Shown: positions 1 to 11,937 of the stretch, piece after piece
Layout of the letters: every line of letters begins with the position of its first letter
How positions within the stretch are numbered: the stretch's first letter is position 1
From: Ariolimax columbianus
Lineage: Eukaryota > Mollusca > Gastropoda > Stylommatophora > Arionidae
NCBI GenBank assembly: GCA_036924085.1
Contig: JAVGWX010000013.1
Coordinates: 53,240,404 to 53,304,403, forward strand
Direction of reading: 5' to 3'
DNA length: 64,000 nucleotides
Notes under the pieces: model-generated
What the model saw: only the letters and a program-made list of their open reading frames with translations
What the model was told of the DNA's origin: nothing
Databases searched by the model: none
Program-made: the position numbers and the translations under genes

Positions 1-3000
1 TGCAGTAGCGAGTTACCATGCCCGTATGTAGTAGCGAGTTACCGTGCCCGTATGTAGTAGCGAGTTACCGTGCACGTATGTAGTAGCGAATTACCTTGCA
101 CGTATGTAGTAGCGAGTTACCATGCACGTATGCAGTAGCGAGTTACCGTGCCCGTATGTAGTAGCGATTTACCGTGCACGTATGTAGTAGCGAGTTACCT
201 TGCACGTATGTAGTAGCGAGTTACCATGCACGTATGCAGTAGCGAGTTACCGTGCACGTATGTAGTAGCGAGTTACTGTGCACGTATGTAGTAGCGAGTT
301 ACCGTGCACGTATGCAGTAGCGATTTACCGTGCACGTATGTAGTAGCGAGTTACCGTGCACGTATGTAGTAGCGAGTTACCATGCCCGTATGTAGTAGCG
401 AGTTACCGTGCCCGTATGCAGTAGCGAGTTACCATGCCCGTATGTAGTAGCGAGTTACCGTGCCCGTATGTAGTAGCGAGTTACCGTGCACGTATGTAGT
501 AGCGAATTACCTTGCACGTATGTAGTAGCGAGTTACCATGCACGTATGCAGTAGCGAGTTACCGTGCCCGTATGTAGTAGCGAGTTACAGTGCACGTATG
601 TAGTAGCGAGTTACCTTGCACGTATGTAGTAGCGAGTTACCATGCACGTATGCAGTAGCGAGTTACCATGCACGTATGTAGTAGCGAGTTACCGTGCACG
701 TATGTAGTAGCGAGTTACCGTGCACGTATGCAGTAGCGAGTTACCGTGCCTGTACGTAGTGGCGAGTTACCGTGCACGTATGTAGTGGCGAGTTACTGTG
801 CACGTATGTAGTAGCGAGCTACTGTGCACGTATGTAGTGGCGAGTTACTGTGCACATATGTAGTAGCGAGTTACCTTGCACATATGTAGTAGCGAGTTAC
901 TGTGCACGTATGTATATTGCGAGTTACCGTGCACGTATGTAGTAGCGAGTTACCATGCACGTATGCAGTAGCGAGTTACCGTGCACGTATGTAGTAGCGA
1001 GTTACTGTGCACGTACGTAGTGGCGAGTTACCATGCACGTATGTAGTAGCGAATTACCGTGCCTGTACGTAGTAGCGAGTTACCGTGCACGTATGTAGTA
1101 GCGAGTTACTGTGCACGTATGTAGTGGCGAGTTACCGTGCACGTATGTAGTAGCGAGTTACCGTGCCTGTATGTAGTAGCGAGTTACCGTGCCCGTATGT
1201 AGTAGCGAGTTACCGTGCATGTATGTAGTAGCGAGTTACTGTGCACGTATGTAGTGGCGAGTTACCGTGCCCGTATGTAGTAGCGAGTTACCGTGCACGT
1301 ATGTAGTAGCGAGTTACTGTGCACGTATGTAGTGGCGAGTTACCGTGCACGTATGTAGTAGCGAGTTACCGTGCCTGTATGTAGTAGCGAGTTACCGTGC
1401 CCGTATGTAGTAGCGAGTTACCGTGCACGTATGTAGTAGCGAGTTACTGTGCACGTATGTAGTGGCGAGTTACTGTGCACATATGTAGTAGCGAGTTACT
1501 GTGCACGTATGTAGTGGCGAGTTACTGTGCACATATGTAGTAGCAAGTTACCTTGCAGGTATGTAGTAGCGAGTTACTGTGCACGTATGTATATTGCGAG
1601 TTACCGTGCACGTATGTAGTAGCGAGTTACCGTGCCCGTATGTAGTAGCGAGTTACTGTGCACGTATGTAGTAGCGAATTACCTTGCACGTATGTAGTAG
1701 CGAGTTACTGTGCACGTATGTAGTAGCGAGTTACCGTGCCTGTATGTAGTAGCGAGTTACCGTGCCCGTATGTAGTAGCGAGTTACCGTGCACGTATGTA
1801 GTGGCGAGTTACTGTGCCCGTATGTAGTAGCGAGTTACCATGCACGTATGTAGTAGCGAGTTACCGTGCACGTATGTAGTAGCGAGTTACCGTGCACGTA
1901 TGCAGTAGCGATTTACCATGCACGTATGTAATAGCGAGTTACCTTGCACGTATGTAGTAGCGAGTTACTGTGCACGTATGTAGTGGCGAGTTACCGTGCA
2001 CGTATGTAGTAGCGAATTACCGTGCCTGTACGTAGTAGCGAGTTACCGTGCCCGTTATTAGTAGCGAGTTACCGTGCACGTATGTAGTAGCGAGTTACTG
2101 TGCACATATGTAGTGGCGAGTTACCGTGCACGTATGTAGTGGCGAGTTACTGTGCACGTATGTAGTAGCGAGTTACCATGCACCTATGCAGTAGCGAGTT
2201 ACCGTGCACGTATGTAGTAGCGAGTTACTGTGCACGTATGTAGTGGCGAGTTATCGTGCACGTATGTAGTAGCAAGTTACCGTGCCTGTATGTAGTAGCG
2301 AGTTACCGTGCCCGTATGTAGTAGCGAGTTACCGTGCACGTATGTAGTAGCGAGTTACTGTGCACGTATGTAGTGGCGAGTTACCGTGCCCGTATGTAGT
2401 AGCGAGTTACCGTGCACGTATGTAGTAGCGAGTTACTGTGCACGTATGTAGTAGCGAGTTACCGTGCACGTACGCAGTAGCGAGTTACCGTGCCTGTATG
2501 TAGTGGCGAGTTACCGTGCACGTATGTAGTGGCGAGTTACTGTGCACGTATGTAGTAGCGAGTTACTGTGCACGTATGTAGTGGCGAGTTACTGTGCACA
2601 TATGTAGTAGCGAGTTACCTTGCACGTATGTAGTAGCGAGTTACTGTGCACGTATGTATAATGCGAGTTACCGTGCACGTATGTAGTAGCGAGTTACCAT
2701 GCACGTATGCAGTAGCGAGTTACCGTGCACGTATGTAGTAGCGAGTTACTGTGCACGTACGTAGTGGCGAGTTACCATGCACGTATGTAGTAGCGAATTA
2801 CCGTGCCTGTATGTAGTAGCGAGTTACCGTGCCCGTATGTAGTAGCGAGTTACCGTGCATATATGTAGTAGCGAGTTACTGTGCACGTATGTAGTGGCGA
2901 GTTACCGTGCCCGTATGTAGTAGCGAGTTACCGTGCACGTATGTAGTAGCGAGTTACTGTGCACGTATGTAGTGGCGAGTTACCGTGCACGTATGTAGTG

Positions 3001-6000
3001 GCGAGTTACCGTGCCCGTATGTAGTAGCGAGTTACCGTGCACGTATGTAGTAGCGAGTTACTGTGCACGTATGTAGTGGCGAGTTACCGTGCACGTATGT
3101 AGTAGCGAGTTACCGTGCCCGTATGTAGTAGCGAGTTACCGTGCACGTATGTAGTAGCGAGTTACTGTGCACGTATGTAGTGGCGAGTTACCATGCACGT
3201 ATGCAGTAGCGAGTTACCGTGCACGTATGTAGTAGCGAGTTACTGTGCACGTATGTAGTAGCGAGTTACCGTGCACGTATGCAGTAGCGATTTACCGTGC
3301 ACGTATGTAGTAGCGAGTTACCGTGCACGTATGTAGTAGCGAGTTACCATGCCCGTATGTAGTAGCGAGTTACCGTGCCCGTATGCAGTAGCGAGTTACC
3401 ATGCCCGTATGTAGTAGCGAGTTACCGTGCCCGTATGTAGTAGCGAGTTACCGTGCACGTATGTAGTAGCGAATTACCTTGCACGTATGTAGTAGCGAGT
3501 TACCATGCACGTATGCAGTAGCGAGTTACCGTGCCTGTATGTAGTAGCGAGTTACAGTGCACGTATGTAGTAGCGAGTTACCTTGCACGTATGTAGTAGC
3601 GAGTTACCATGCACGTATGCAGTAGCGAGTTACCATGCACGTATGTAGTAGCGAGTTACCGTGCACGTATGTAGTAGCGAGTTACCGTGCACGTATGCAG
3701 TAGCGAGTTACCGTGCCTGTATGTAGTGGCGAGTTACCGTGCACGTATGTAGTGGCGAGTTACTGTGCACGTATGTAGTAGCGAGCTACTGTGCACGTAT
3801 GTAGTGGCGAGTTACTGTGCACATATGTAGTAGCGAGTTACCTTGCACATATGTAGTAGCGAGTTACTGTGCACGTATGTATATTGCGAGTTACCGTGCA
3901 CGTATGTAGTAGCGAGTTACCATGCACGTATGCAGTAGCGAGTTACCGTGCACGTATGTAGTAGCGAGTTACTGTGCACGTACGTAGTGGCGAGTTACCA
4001 TGCACGTATGTAGTAGCGAATTACCGTGCCTGTACGTAGTAGCGAGTTACCGTGCACGTATGTAGTAGCGAGTTACTGTGCACGTATGTAGTGGCGAGTT
4101 ACCGTGCACGTATGTAGTAGCGAGTTACCGTGCCTGTATGTAGTAGCGAGTTACCGTGCCCGTATGTAGTAGCGAGTTACCGTGCATGTATGTAGTAGCG
4201 AGTTACTGTGCACGTATGTAGTGGCGAGTTACCGTGCCCGTATGTAGTAGCGAGTTACCGTGCACGTATGTAGTAGCGAGTTACTGTGCACGTATGTAGT
4301 GGCGAGTTACCGTGCACGTATGTAGTAGCGAGTTACCGTGCCTGTATGTAGTAGCGAGTTACCGTGCCCGTATGTAGTAGCGAGTTACCGTGCACGTATG
4401 TAGTAGCGAGTTACTGTGCACGTATGTAGTGGCGAGTTACTGTGCACATATGTAGTAGCGAGTTACTGTGCACGTATGTAGTGGCGAGTTACTGTGCACA
4501 TATGTAGTAGCAAGTTACCTTGCAGGTATGTAGTAGCGAGTTACTGTGCACGTATGTATATTGCGAGTTACCGTGCACGTATGTAGTAGCGAGTTACCGT
4601 GCCCGTATGTAGTAGCGAGTTACTGTGCACGTATGTAGTAGCGAATTACCTTGCACGTATGTAGTAGCGAGTTACTGTGCACGTATGTAGTAGCGAGTTA
4701 CCGTGCCTGTATGTAGTAGCGAGTTACCGTGCCCGTATGTAGTAGCGAGTTACCGTGCACGTATGTAGTGGCGAGTTACTGTGCCCGTATGTAGTAGCGA
4801 GTTACCGTGCACGTATGTAGTGGCGAGTTACTGTGCACGTATGTAGTAGCGAGTTTCTGTGCACGTATGTAGTGGCGAGTTACTGTGCACGTATGTAGTA
4901 GCGAGTTACCGTGCACGTATGCAGTAGCGATTTACCGTGCACGTATGTAGTAGCGAGTTACCGTGCACGTATGTAGTAGCGAGTTACCATGCCCGTATGT
5001 AGTAGCGAGTTACCGTGCCCGTATGCAGTAGCGAGTTACCATGCCCGTATGTAGTAGCGAGTTACCGTGCCCGTATGTAGTAGCGAGTTACCGTGCACGT
5101 ATGTAGTAGCGAATTACCTTGCACGTATGTAGTAGCGAGTTACCATGCACGTGTGCAGTAGCGAGTTACCGTGCCCGTATGTAGTAGCGAGTTACAGTGC
5201 ACGTATGTAGTAGCGAGTTACCTTGCACGTATGTAGTAGCGAGTTACCATGCACGTATGCAGTAGCGAGTTACCATGCACGTATGTAGTAGCGAGTTACC
5301 GTGCACGTATGTAGTAGCGAGTTACCGTGCACGTATGCAGTAGCGATTTACCGTGCACGTATGTAATAGCGAGTTACCTTGCACGTATGTAGTAGCGAGT
5401 TACTGTGCACGTATGTAGTGGCGAGTTACCGTGCACGTATGTAGTAGCGAATTACCGTGCCTGTACGTAGTAGCGAGTTACCGTGCCCGTATGTAGTAGC
5501 GAGTTACAGTGCACGTATGTAGTAGCGAGTTACTGTGCACATATGTAGTGGCGAGTTACCGTGCACGTATGTAGTAGCGAGTTACCGTGCCTGTATGTAG
5601 TAGCGAGTTACCGTGCCCGTATGTAGTAGCGAGTTACCGTGCACGTATGTAGTAGCGAGTTACTGTGCACGTATGTAGTGGCGAGTTACTGTGCACGTAT
5701 GTAGTAGCGATTTACTGTGCACGTATGTAGTGGCGAGTTACTGTGCACATATGTAGTAGCGAATTACCTTGCACGTATGTAGTAGCGAGTTACTGTGCAC
5801 GTATGTATATTGCGAGTTACCGTGCACGTATGTAGTAGCGAGTTACCATGCACGTATGCAGTAGCGAGTTACCGTGCACGTATGTAGTAGCGAGTTACTG
5901 TGCACGTATGTAGTGGCGAGTTACCATGCACGTATGTAGTAGCGAATTACCGTGCCTGTACGTAGTAGCGAGTTACCGTGCCCGTATGTAGTAGCGAGTT

Positions 6001-6819
6001 ACCGTGCACGTATGTAGTAGCGAGTTACTGTGCATGTATGTAGTGGCGAGTTACCGTGCACATATGTAGTAGCGAGTTACCGTGCCTGTATGTAGTAGCG
6101 AGTTACCGTGCCCGTATGTAGTAGCGAGTTACCGTGCGCGTATGTAGTAGCGAGTTACTGTGCACGTATGTAGTGGCGAGTTACCGTGCCCGTATGTAGT
6201 AGCGAGTTACCGTGCACGTATGTAGTAGCGAGTTACTGTGCACGTATGTAGTGGCGAGTTACCGTGCACGTATGTAGTAGCGAGTTACCGTGCCTGTATG
6301 TAGTAGCGAGTTACCGTGCCCGTATGTAGTAGCGAGTTACCGTGCACGTATGTAGTAGCGAGTTACTGTGCACGTATGTAGTGGCGAGTTACTGTGCACA
6401 TATGTAGTAGCGAGTTACTGTGCACGTATGTAGTGGCGAGTTACTGTGCACATATGTAGTAGCGAGTTACCTTGCAGGTATGTAGTAGCGAGCTACTGTG
6501 CACGTATGTATATTGCGAGTTACCGTGCACGTATGTAGTAGCGAGTTACCGTGCCCGTATGTAGTAGCGAGTTACTGTGCACGTATGTAGTAGCGAATTA
6601 CCTTGCACGTATGTAGTAGCGAGTTACTGTGCACGTATGTAGTAGCGAGTTACTGTGCACGTATGTAGTAGCGAGTTACTGTGCACGTATGTAGTGGCGA
6701 GTTACCGTGCCCGTATGTAGTAGCGAGTTACCGTGCACGTATGTAGTGGCAAGTTACCGTGCACGTATGTAGTGGCGAGTTACCGTGCACGTCTGTAGTG
6801 GCGAGTTACCGTGCACGTA
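1..6819. repeat. 26-bp satellite array, about 260 units
   Basis: Tandem units of about 26 bp around the core GTAGTAGCGAGTTACCGTGC fill the whole stretch and run off the left edge. Variants recur in order: CCG/CTG/CAT/CTT after GTTA, CACG/CCCG/CTGT before TATG, and a 27-bp form with TATATTGC. The variant pattern itself repeats, with the same unit string starting at 1, 417, 3384 and 5024, so long blocks were duplicated. TAG codons and the non-triplet period make it non-coding. It lies in the leftward continuation of the tektin gene, so it is probably intronic. Confidence 0.95.
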
Positions 6820-7190
6820 GTAAAAATTTACCTTGTGTATTTATAGTAGTGAGTTATCTTGACGGATCATAGTGACTTAATTTAGGGTTTGTAGTCAGTT
6901 ATCGTGAGTGTTTGCAATAATCAGTTACTTGAGTTTTGTATAGTAGCAAATTCGGTTGAGTTCGCGCATTTGTGATTTCCACTGAGTGTATTGCGGCATT
7001 GCGTTCCATTTATATTTTTAAATTGAGAGTTCTATTGAGTGGTTGTAGTAGTGGGTTGACTTTCGTGTTTGTAATGGAGAGTTGCTTTGAGTATACGTAG
7101 TAAGTTTGCTTGTAGTAAGTAACCTTATATGTTTATAGTGTGCTATATTGATTGTATATATTGAGTTACACTAAGTGTATTGATTGTATT
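6820..7190. repeat. Degenerate margin of the 26-bp satellite
   Basis: Diverged copies of the satellite motif persist here (TAGTAGTGAGTTATC near 6844, GTAGTAGTGGGTTGAC near 7045), with growing indels and AT drift. This is the usual decay at the edge of an array, where exchange no longer homogenises units. Confidence 0.6.
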
Positions 7191-7239
7191 ATAATTAGTA
7201 AAGCATTCGCTTTTCAAAATGATAAACGGAAACGATGGG

Positions 7240-7440
7240 TGACAAGTGACCCCTGGTCCCAAAAGAGGTGTGACCAGAGTGACCGCACCCTGAGTTACCT
7301 CCAGTCGTCTTTACTTATGTCTTGCCACTGGTCCAAGGAAGCTCGGGACCAGATAGTGAGGTTGAAAACCAGAGCAGTTTCTTCCTGATTTCAACCCAAA
7401 TACTGCGCAAGTTACATCATAAAAAAAACAACAACAAACA
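7240..7440 (+). mobile_element. SINE fragment with LINE-like 3' tail
   Basis: The body (CTTGCCACTGG, then a G/A-rich stretch and AGAGCAGTTTCTTCC) matches the 3' half of the complete tRNA-derived SINE at 54937-55150. The last part, CAAATACTGCGCAAGTTACATCAT followed by an A-rich run, closely resembles the 3' end of the LINE at 33845-34250. The tRNA head is missing. A short open frame at 7152-7388 has no recognisable protein content. Confidence 0.6.
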
Positions 7441-7539
7441 AACCACCAAATGATGTCCCATCATGACTTGCGATGGGCAACTAACTCATTTTAGTTAGTA
7501 ACCTTAAGTGGTTGTGGTGAGTAACACTGAGTGTATGTA

Positions 7540-7805
7540 GTGAGTCACTTTCAGTTGCATGTAATGAGTCACTTTCAGTTACCTATAATAAGTCACTCTC
7601 AGTTGCATGTAATAATTCACTTTCAGTTGCCTGTAATGGGTCACTGTCAGTTGTCTGTGAGTCACCTTTCAGTTGCATGTAACTAGTCACTTTCAGTTCA
7701 CTGTCATGAGTCACTTTCAGTTGTCTGTAATGAGTCACTATCATTTGTCTGTAATGAGTCATTCTCAGTTAACTGTAATGAGTCACTTTCAGTTGCATGT
7801 AGTGA
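7540..7805. repeat. 24-bp minisatellite, left part
   Basis: Units of about 24 bp read GTAATGAGTCACTTTCAGTT plus GCAT or GTCT. The same array resumes at 10009, so it was split by the LINE at 7806-10008. Each typical unit carries TGAGTCA, the AP-1/bZIP consensus; any binding is speculation. Confidence 0.9.
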
Positions 7806-9144
7806 AAGGAAAAGACAAAACAGATCCAAATGGATACAGGTTTATCAGCCTACTGAGTTGTGTCGGCAAACTGATGGAACGTATGATAAACACCAGACGG
7901 ATGTGGCATCTGGAAGAAAAACGAATACTAATTCCACAGCAAGCAGGCTTTAGAATGCACAGATCCACTGAGGGCCAGGTCATCCTCATAGCCTAGGAAA
8001 TAGAAGATGCCTACCCTACCAGGCACAGAAACACACAGTAGCGGTTTGGGTGGACCTGGAAAAGGCATTTGACAAAGTCTGGAAAGACGGACTTTGAGTC
8101 AAGCTAAGGAGAAGTGAAGTTTGTGGGAGAATGTACAAGTGGATCAACCACTACCTCAAACAAAGAACGGCCAGAGTTCAAGTACAAGGGCATATGAGCA
8201 AAAAGGTGACACTCGAGCAGGGAGTACCCCAAGGGGGAGTACTGTCACCCACACTCTTCCTGGTGTATATAAACGACATTGCAGAGAATATACCAAGAAG
8301 AGTCCATAGCTCAATGTGGACCTCTGAAAAGAACCTCACCATAGCAAGAAATCGGATGCAGCAGGCCCTAACATCGCTGGAAGAGTGGGCGAACTCATGG
8401 CTGGTCAAAATAAACGAGGAGAAAACCACATGTACAATATTCTCGTTTTCAATCAAACCCCAAAACACCAAATTAAGTCTAAATGGCAAATTCCTGCAGC
8501 CAAACGACAACCCAAACTATCTGGGAGTCACATTTGATCGGCGCATGACATGGAAAAGTCAGATCGAGAGAAACCGAATGAGAGCCAGAGAAAGAATGGC
8601 AATCATGAGGAAACTTGCTGGCACAAGCTGGGGAGCAGACGAAAGTATACTAAAGAAACTGTACACTGGAAGAGTTAGACCAGTTCTCGAGTATGGCATT
8701 GCGGCATGGACAACAGCAGCAAAGGCGAACTTCGATAAAGTTAAAAAAATTCAAAACCAAGCCATGAGAGTTATAACAGGAGGCATGAAGTCAACGCCAA
8801 TTGTAGAACTTGAAAAGATTACAAAACTGCAATCCATGACCGATAGAAGAGACTGCAGAGCCCAGCTGCAGTCAGAGAAACTCCGAAGACTGACTGACCA
8901 CCCAATGCACCAGAGACTAAACAATTTGGGAAATGGGAAACTAAAGCGGAGAAACTTTGCAGAAATAGCCAAAGCAAAGATGCACGAAGATCCCATAAAC
9001 GCACTAACAACACCAAAGCCTATCACTACTGTACGAAAACCTACCTGGAGGCAGGATATATTTCCAGAGGTGGTAGAAAATATACCAGGTATTGGAAAAA
9101 CAAAAACTGCCAGACTGAAAAAGAAAGGAGAGATACTACCCTAA
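7806..9144 (+). pseudogene. Reverse transcriptase domain, inactivated
   Basis: RT blocks are readable in order: fingers with QQAGF near 7940, motif A (DLEKAFDKVW) near 8055, QGGVLSPTLFLVYINDI near 8230, then the thumb with YLGVTFDRRMTWK near 8520 and EYGIAAW near 8690. Compared with the copy at 38108-39174 it has a TAG for Gln near 7994, a 5-bp tandem duplication causing a frameshift, and a TGA near 8096. It also has an in-frame 21-bp deletion at about 8312 that removes the FADDLA block, whose two aspartates bind catalytic metal. The protein could not polymerise DNA. Confidence 0.9.
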
Positions 9145-9170
9145 GCTTTATATCGAAAAACTACCCAAGC

Positions 9171-9980
9171 ATGGACTGGACCCATGCATACACCGACGGT
9201 TCTGTAACAAACACTACACAGAAAGGAGGGGCAGGAGCATTCCTGAACCTACCAAATGGCAGAAAAATAACACTGTCATTAGCTACTAGTAAGTACACAA
9301 GCAATTTCAGAGCGGAGGCAGAGGCACTGAGGGCGGCAGTGGAAGAAATGGTGACACATAAAGAAAATGAAAGCCATATAGTCCTGCTTACAGATGCTCT
9401 GGCCGTAGTCACAGTGCTAAAAAGCCAGAAAAACACTGAGCTTAATGACTTAAGAGCAGTACTCTGTCAACTATGCCAGCAGTCCGCTCCAAAAAGGGTA
9501 GTGGTACAGTGGGTCCCATCACACTGCAACATCCAAGGCAACGAGGAGGCAGACAGACTGGCAAAAGAAGGAGCAAGACTACCACAAACAGATACTAGTA
9601 TGACGTACGAAGAGTCAAAACGGCTTATTAAAGCCAGATACATGACCAAATGGAAAACTGAACATACCGGCTACAACAAAAACGATGCCTATTAAAAGTT
9701 GAACAGAAGAGAGCAGGTCGTTGTCTTCAGACTTCGCACTGGCCACAATAGACTGAGGTACCACCTATTCAACAAATTGAAGATAGGTGGTACCGAAGAA
9801 TGCCCGTGTGGTACCGGGAAAATGATCGACGAGCATCTGCTGCAGAACTGCCCGACATACGAGGATCAGAGAGAGCGGATGTGGCCATCACCAGTGGAAC
9901 CACAAGACAAGCTCTATTGCAGTGTCGACAGCCTCAGGATGACCGCCGCTTTTTTCGAAAAAATAATGGTTAATGTCTGA
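9171..9980 (+). pseudogene. RNase H domain and Cys/His tail of the same LINE
   Basis: The RNase H fold is recognisable from AYTDGS (first Asp), FRAEAEAL (Glu), LLTDALAVV (second Asp) and WVPSHCNIQGNEEADRLAKEG (His and last Asp), so all catalytic positions are present. A stop at about 9693 (AY*KLNRREQ, where the sister copy has YYQLNRREQ) separates the C-terminal piece. That piece carries CPCGTGKM...HLLQNCP, a short Cys-Cys-His-Cys motif usual at the end of these polyproteins. A frameshift near 9090 uncouples this domain from the RT. Confidence 0.85.
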
Positions 9981-10008
9981 CTGCGTACGATGAAGAAGAA
10001 GAAGAAGA

Positions 10009-10623
10009 AGTTGCATGTAGTGAGTCGCTTTCAGTTGCATGTTAGTAACTTTCAGTTGTCTATAATTAGTCACTTTTAGTTGCCTGTAATTAGTCACTTT
10101 CAGTTGTCTATAATTAGTCACTTTCAGTTGGATGTAGTGAGTCTCTTTCAGTTGCACGTGAGTCACTTTCAGATGCGTGTAACGAGTCACTTTCAGCTGT
10201 CTGAAATAAGTCACTTTCAGGTGCATGTGAGTCACTTCCAGTTGTCTGTAATGAGTCACTCTAAGTTGTCCTTAATGAATCACTGTCAATTGCATGTAAT
10301 GAGTCACTCTCAGTTGCTTGCAGTGATTCGCTTTCAGTTGTATGTAGTGAGTCATTTGCAGTTGTATGTAATGAGCCACTTTCAGTTGCATGTAATGATT
10401 CACATTCAGTTGTCTGTAATAAGTCATTCTCAGTTGCCTGTAATGAGTCACTTTCAGTTGCATTTGAGTCACTTTCAGTTGTCTGTTACGGGTCACTTTC
10501 AGTTGTCTGTAATGAGTCACTCTCAGTTGTCTGTAATGAATTACTTTCATGTGTCTGTAAATGAGTCACTATCATTTGTCTGTAATGAGTCATTTTCAGA
10601 TGTATGTAATGAGTTACTTTCTA
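10009..10623. repeat. 24-bp minisatellite, right part
   Basis: Continuation of the array at 7540-7805 with the same TGAGTCACTTTCAGTT core, about 25 units, some shortened. It is open in a plus frame (10080 onward) and in minus frames only because the unit is a multiple of three and stop-free; no protein is implied. The right end abuts a second retroelement fragment. Confidence 0.9.
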
Positions 10624-11620
10624 GAAACACTTATATTGTCTATTCTATACTTTCTGTACTCTGCCGAAAGGAACACCCTATCATCTTTGCTGAAAACTAT
10701 CACTTTAGAAATTATAGACTCATATCCACAAAACATCCAAGTAAACACAGATGGATCTGCCACCGGGGCTACCACCAACTTTGGATTTGGCGCTGTAAGT
10801 AAATATTATAACCTGCACCAAGAACACCACCCCTACATCTATGGCCCTTCTGGAGAGACCTGTTCCAATTACGAATCAGAAATAATAGCAATAGAAAAAA
10901 CTTTGTGCCGAATAATCTCAGATCTTGAAAGCGGCACTATACATCCTGTGAAGATCGTTATTTTCTCATACTCAAAGTCTGCGCTCCAAGCCTTTAAAAA
11001 CAGATTGTCTCCAGATGTTAATAATATCTACAAATTTATTGACCAATTGTCCACGACTTAGGAGCGGAAGTAGTGCTCCACTGGATACCTGGCCATGTCG
11101 GAAACCCAAGAAATGAGAAGGCTGACGAGCTGACCAGAAGCGGCACAATACTACCACAGCCATTACCTAGTATCCCACTACAAACCTGCAAGCAAATCCT
11201 GAAAAATAACTATTGACAGCAGTGGCTAGATCAGTGGGCCACATCCAAGATAGGTCGAGTATATTTACAAAACCAAGCAAAACCAGATCCCGTGGACCCA
11301 GACAAGAAACTGAAACGAAGCGACCAGAGTTTGATCTTCAAGCTGAGAACAACCATGCACCTCTCAACAAACGTCTCAATAGATTAGACCCCCTACGTGA
11401 ACCAAACTGCAGATTCTGCCATGACCACGAGGAGTCAGTCGAGTACCTCCTGACATTGTGCCCAAGGCTGGCTGATCTGTGGAGCCTGTTGTTACCACCA
11501 CACCCCACCATACTTAACAGGCTCTATACATCACTACAACAATTGAGGAGGACGTGTGCTTTTGTTCGGGAGGTATTGGGCTGTCAAAAGCTGCCAGCTC
11601 ACAGCTAAAGGGATTATATG

Positions 11621-11663
<43 letters not shown>
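10624..11663 (+). mobile_element. LINE 3' fragment: RNase H + Cys/His tail, (ATC)n end
   Basis: A second, different I-like element. NTDGSATGATTNFGFGA (10740 on), SNYESEIIAIEKTL and VIFSYSKSALQAF are the RNase H blocks, with Ser replacing the usual Asp of the third. WIPGHVGN and NEKADELTRSG follow in another frame near 11080, and a CRFC...H...C tail is near 11408. Several frameshifts are present. It ends in (ATC)n at about 11620-11663. A 9-bp direct repeat TACTTTCTA (10615-10623 and 11664-11672) may be its target-site duplication at the edge of the 24-bp array. Confidence 0.75.
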
Positions 11664-11664
<1 letters not shown>

Positions 11665-11672
11665 ACTTTCTA

Positions 11673-11783
11673 TACATTACTTCAGCTAGTTCATCATATT
11701 GGCATATGCCCAATAATTACAGACAGATCAGTTGCCAACTCTCAAAGAGCCGGCATGACATAACAGACAAAGAACGCGGTAAC
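11673..11783. other. Short intron stretch, tektin
   Basis: Sequence between the (ATC)n-tailed LINE and tektin exon 4. CATTACTTCAGCTAG may be a decayed unit of the 24-bp minisatellite. Nothing else is recognisable. Confidence 0.4.
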
Positions 11784-11937
11784 CTGTTATATAGGCACTC
11801 CTGTGATATATGTAGAGGGTTTTCTGTCTCGGCCAGGTTCTTCTCTAAAATCCGCTTGGCTTCGTTCAAAGCATTGGTTTCAGTTATCATTAAATCGATC
11901 TCGTGATTCAGCTCAGTCTTCCAGAAGTTTATATCTC
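11784..11937 (-). CDS. Tektin coding exon 4
   Basis: Acceptor AATTAAATAG|GAGATA restores the split Gly codon, giving GDINFWKTELNHEIDLMITE. Further on are ETNALNEAKRILEKNL and PLHISQECLYN. The donor is AACAG|GTTACC, a weaker site with +3 T. The next exon should begin by completing an Arg codon. It is absent between here and the satellite, so it is outside the window. Confidence 0.88.

Larger units (their letters stand above)
7806..10008 (+). mobile_element. RT + RNase H LINE copy, 5'-truncated, (GAA)n tail
   Basis: A non-LTR retrotransposon of the I/Nimb-like kind (RT followed by RNase H and a C-terminal Cys/His motif). It starts inside the RT fingers (KDKTDPNGYR) and ends in a GAA trinucleotide tail. 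It is flanked by a 15-bp direct repeat, AGTTGCATGTAGTGA (7791-7805 and 10009-10023). The repeat carries a G where most units of the surrounding minisatellite have A, which supports a true target-site duplication. It is closely related to the minus-strand copy at 36897-39174 throughout. The frame is broken by stops, a 5-bp duplication near 8011 and a deletion over the RT active site. Confidence 0.9.

Noticed and set aside
1..6819. CRISPR-like array or centromeric repeat
   Set aside because: Units are directly adjacent with no unique spacers. The sequence lies next to an animal gene; a centromeric role cannot be judged from one window.
10080..10802. 240-residue His/Ser/Gln-rich protein
   Set aside because: Translation of the 24-bp minisatellite; it runs into RNase H debris in the wrong frame.
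11700..11780. RT block NNYRQISCQL
   Set aside because: Too short. The sequence is continuous with the tektin intron and has no other RT motif nearby.
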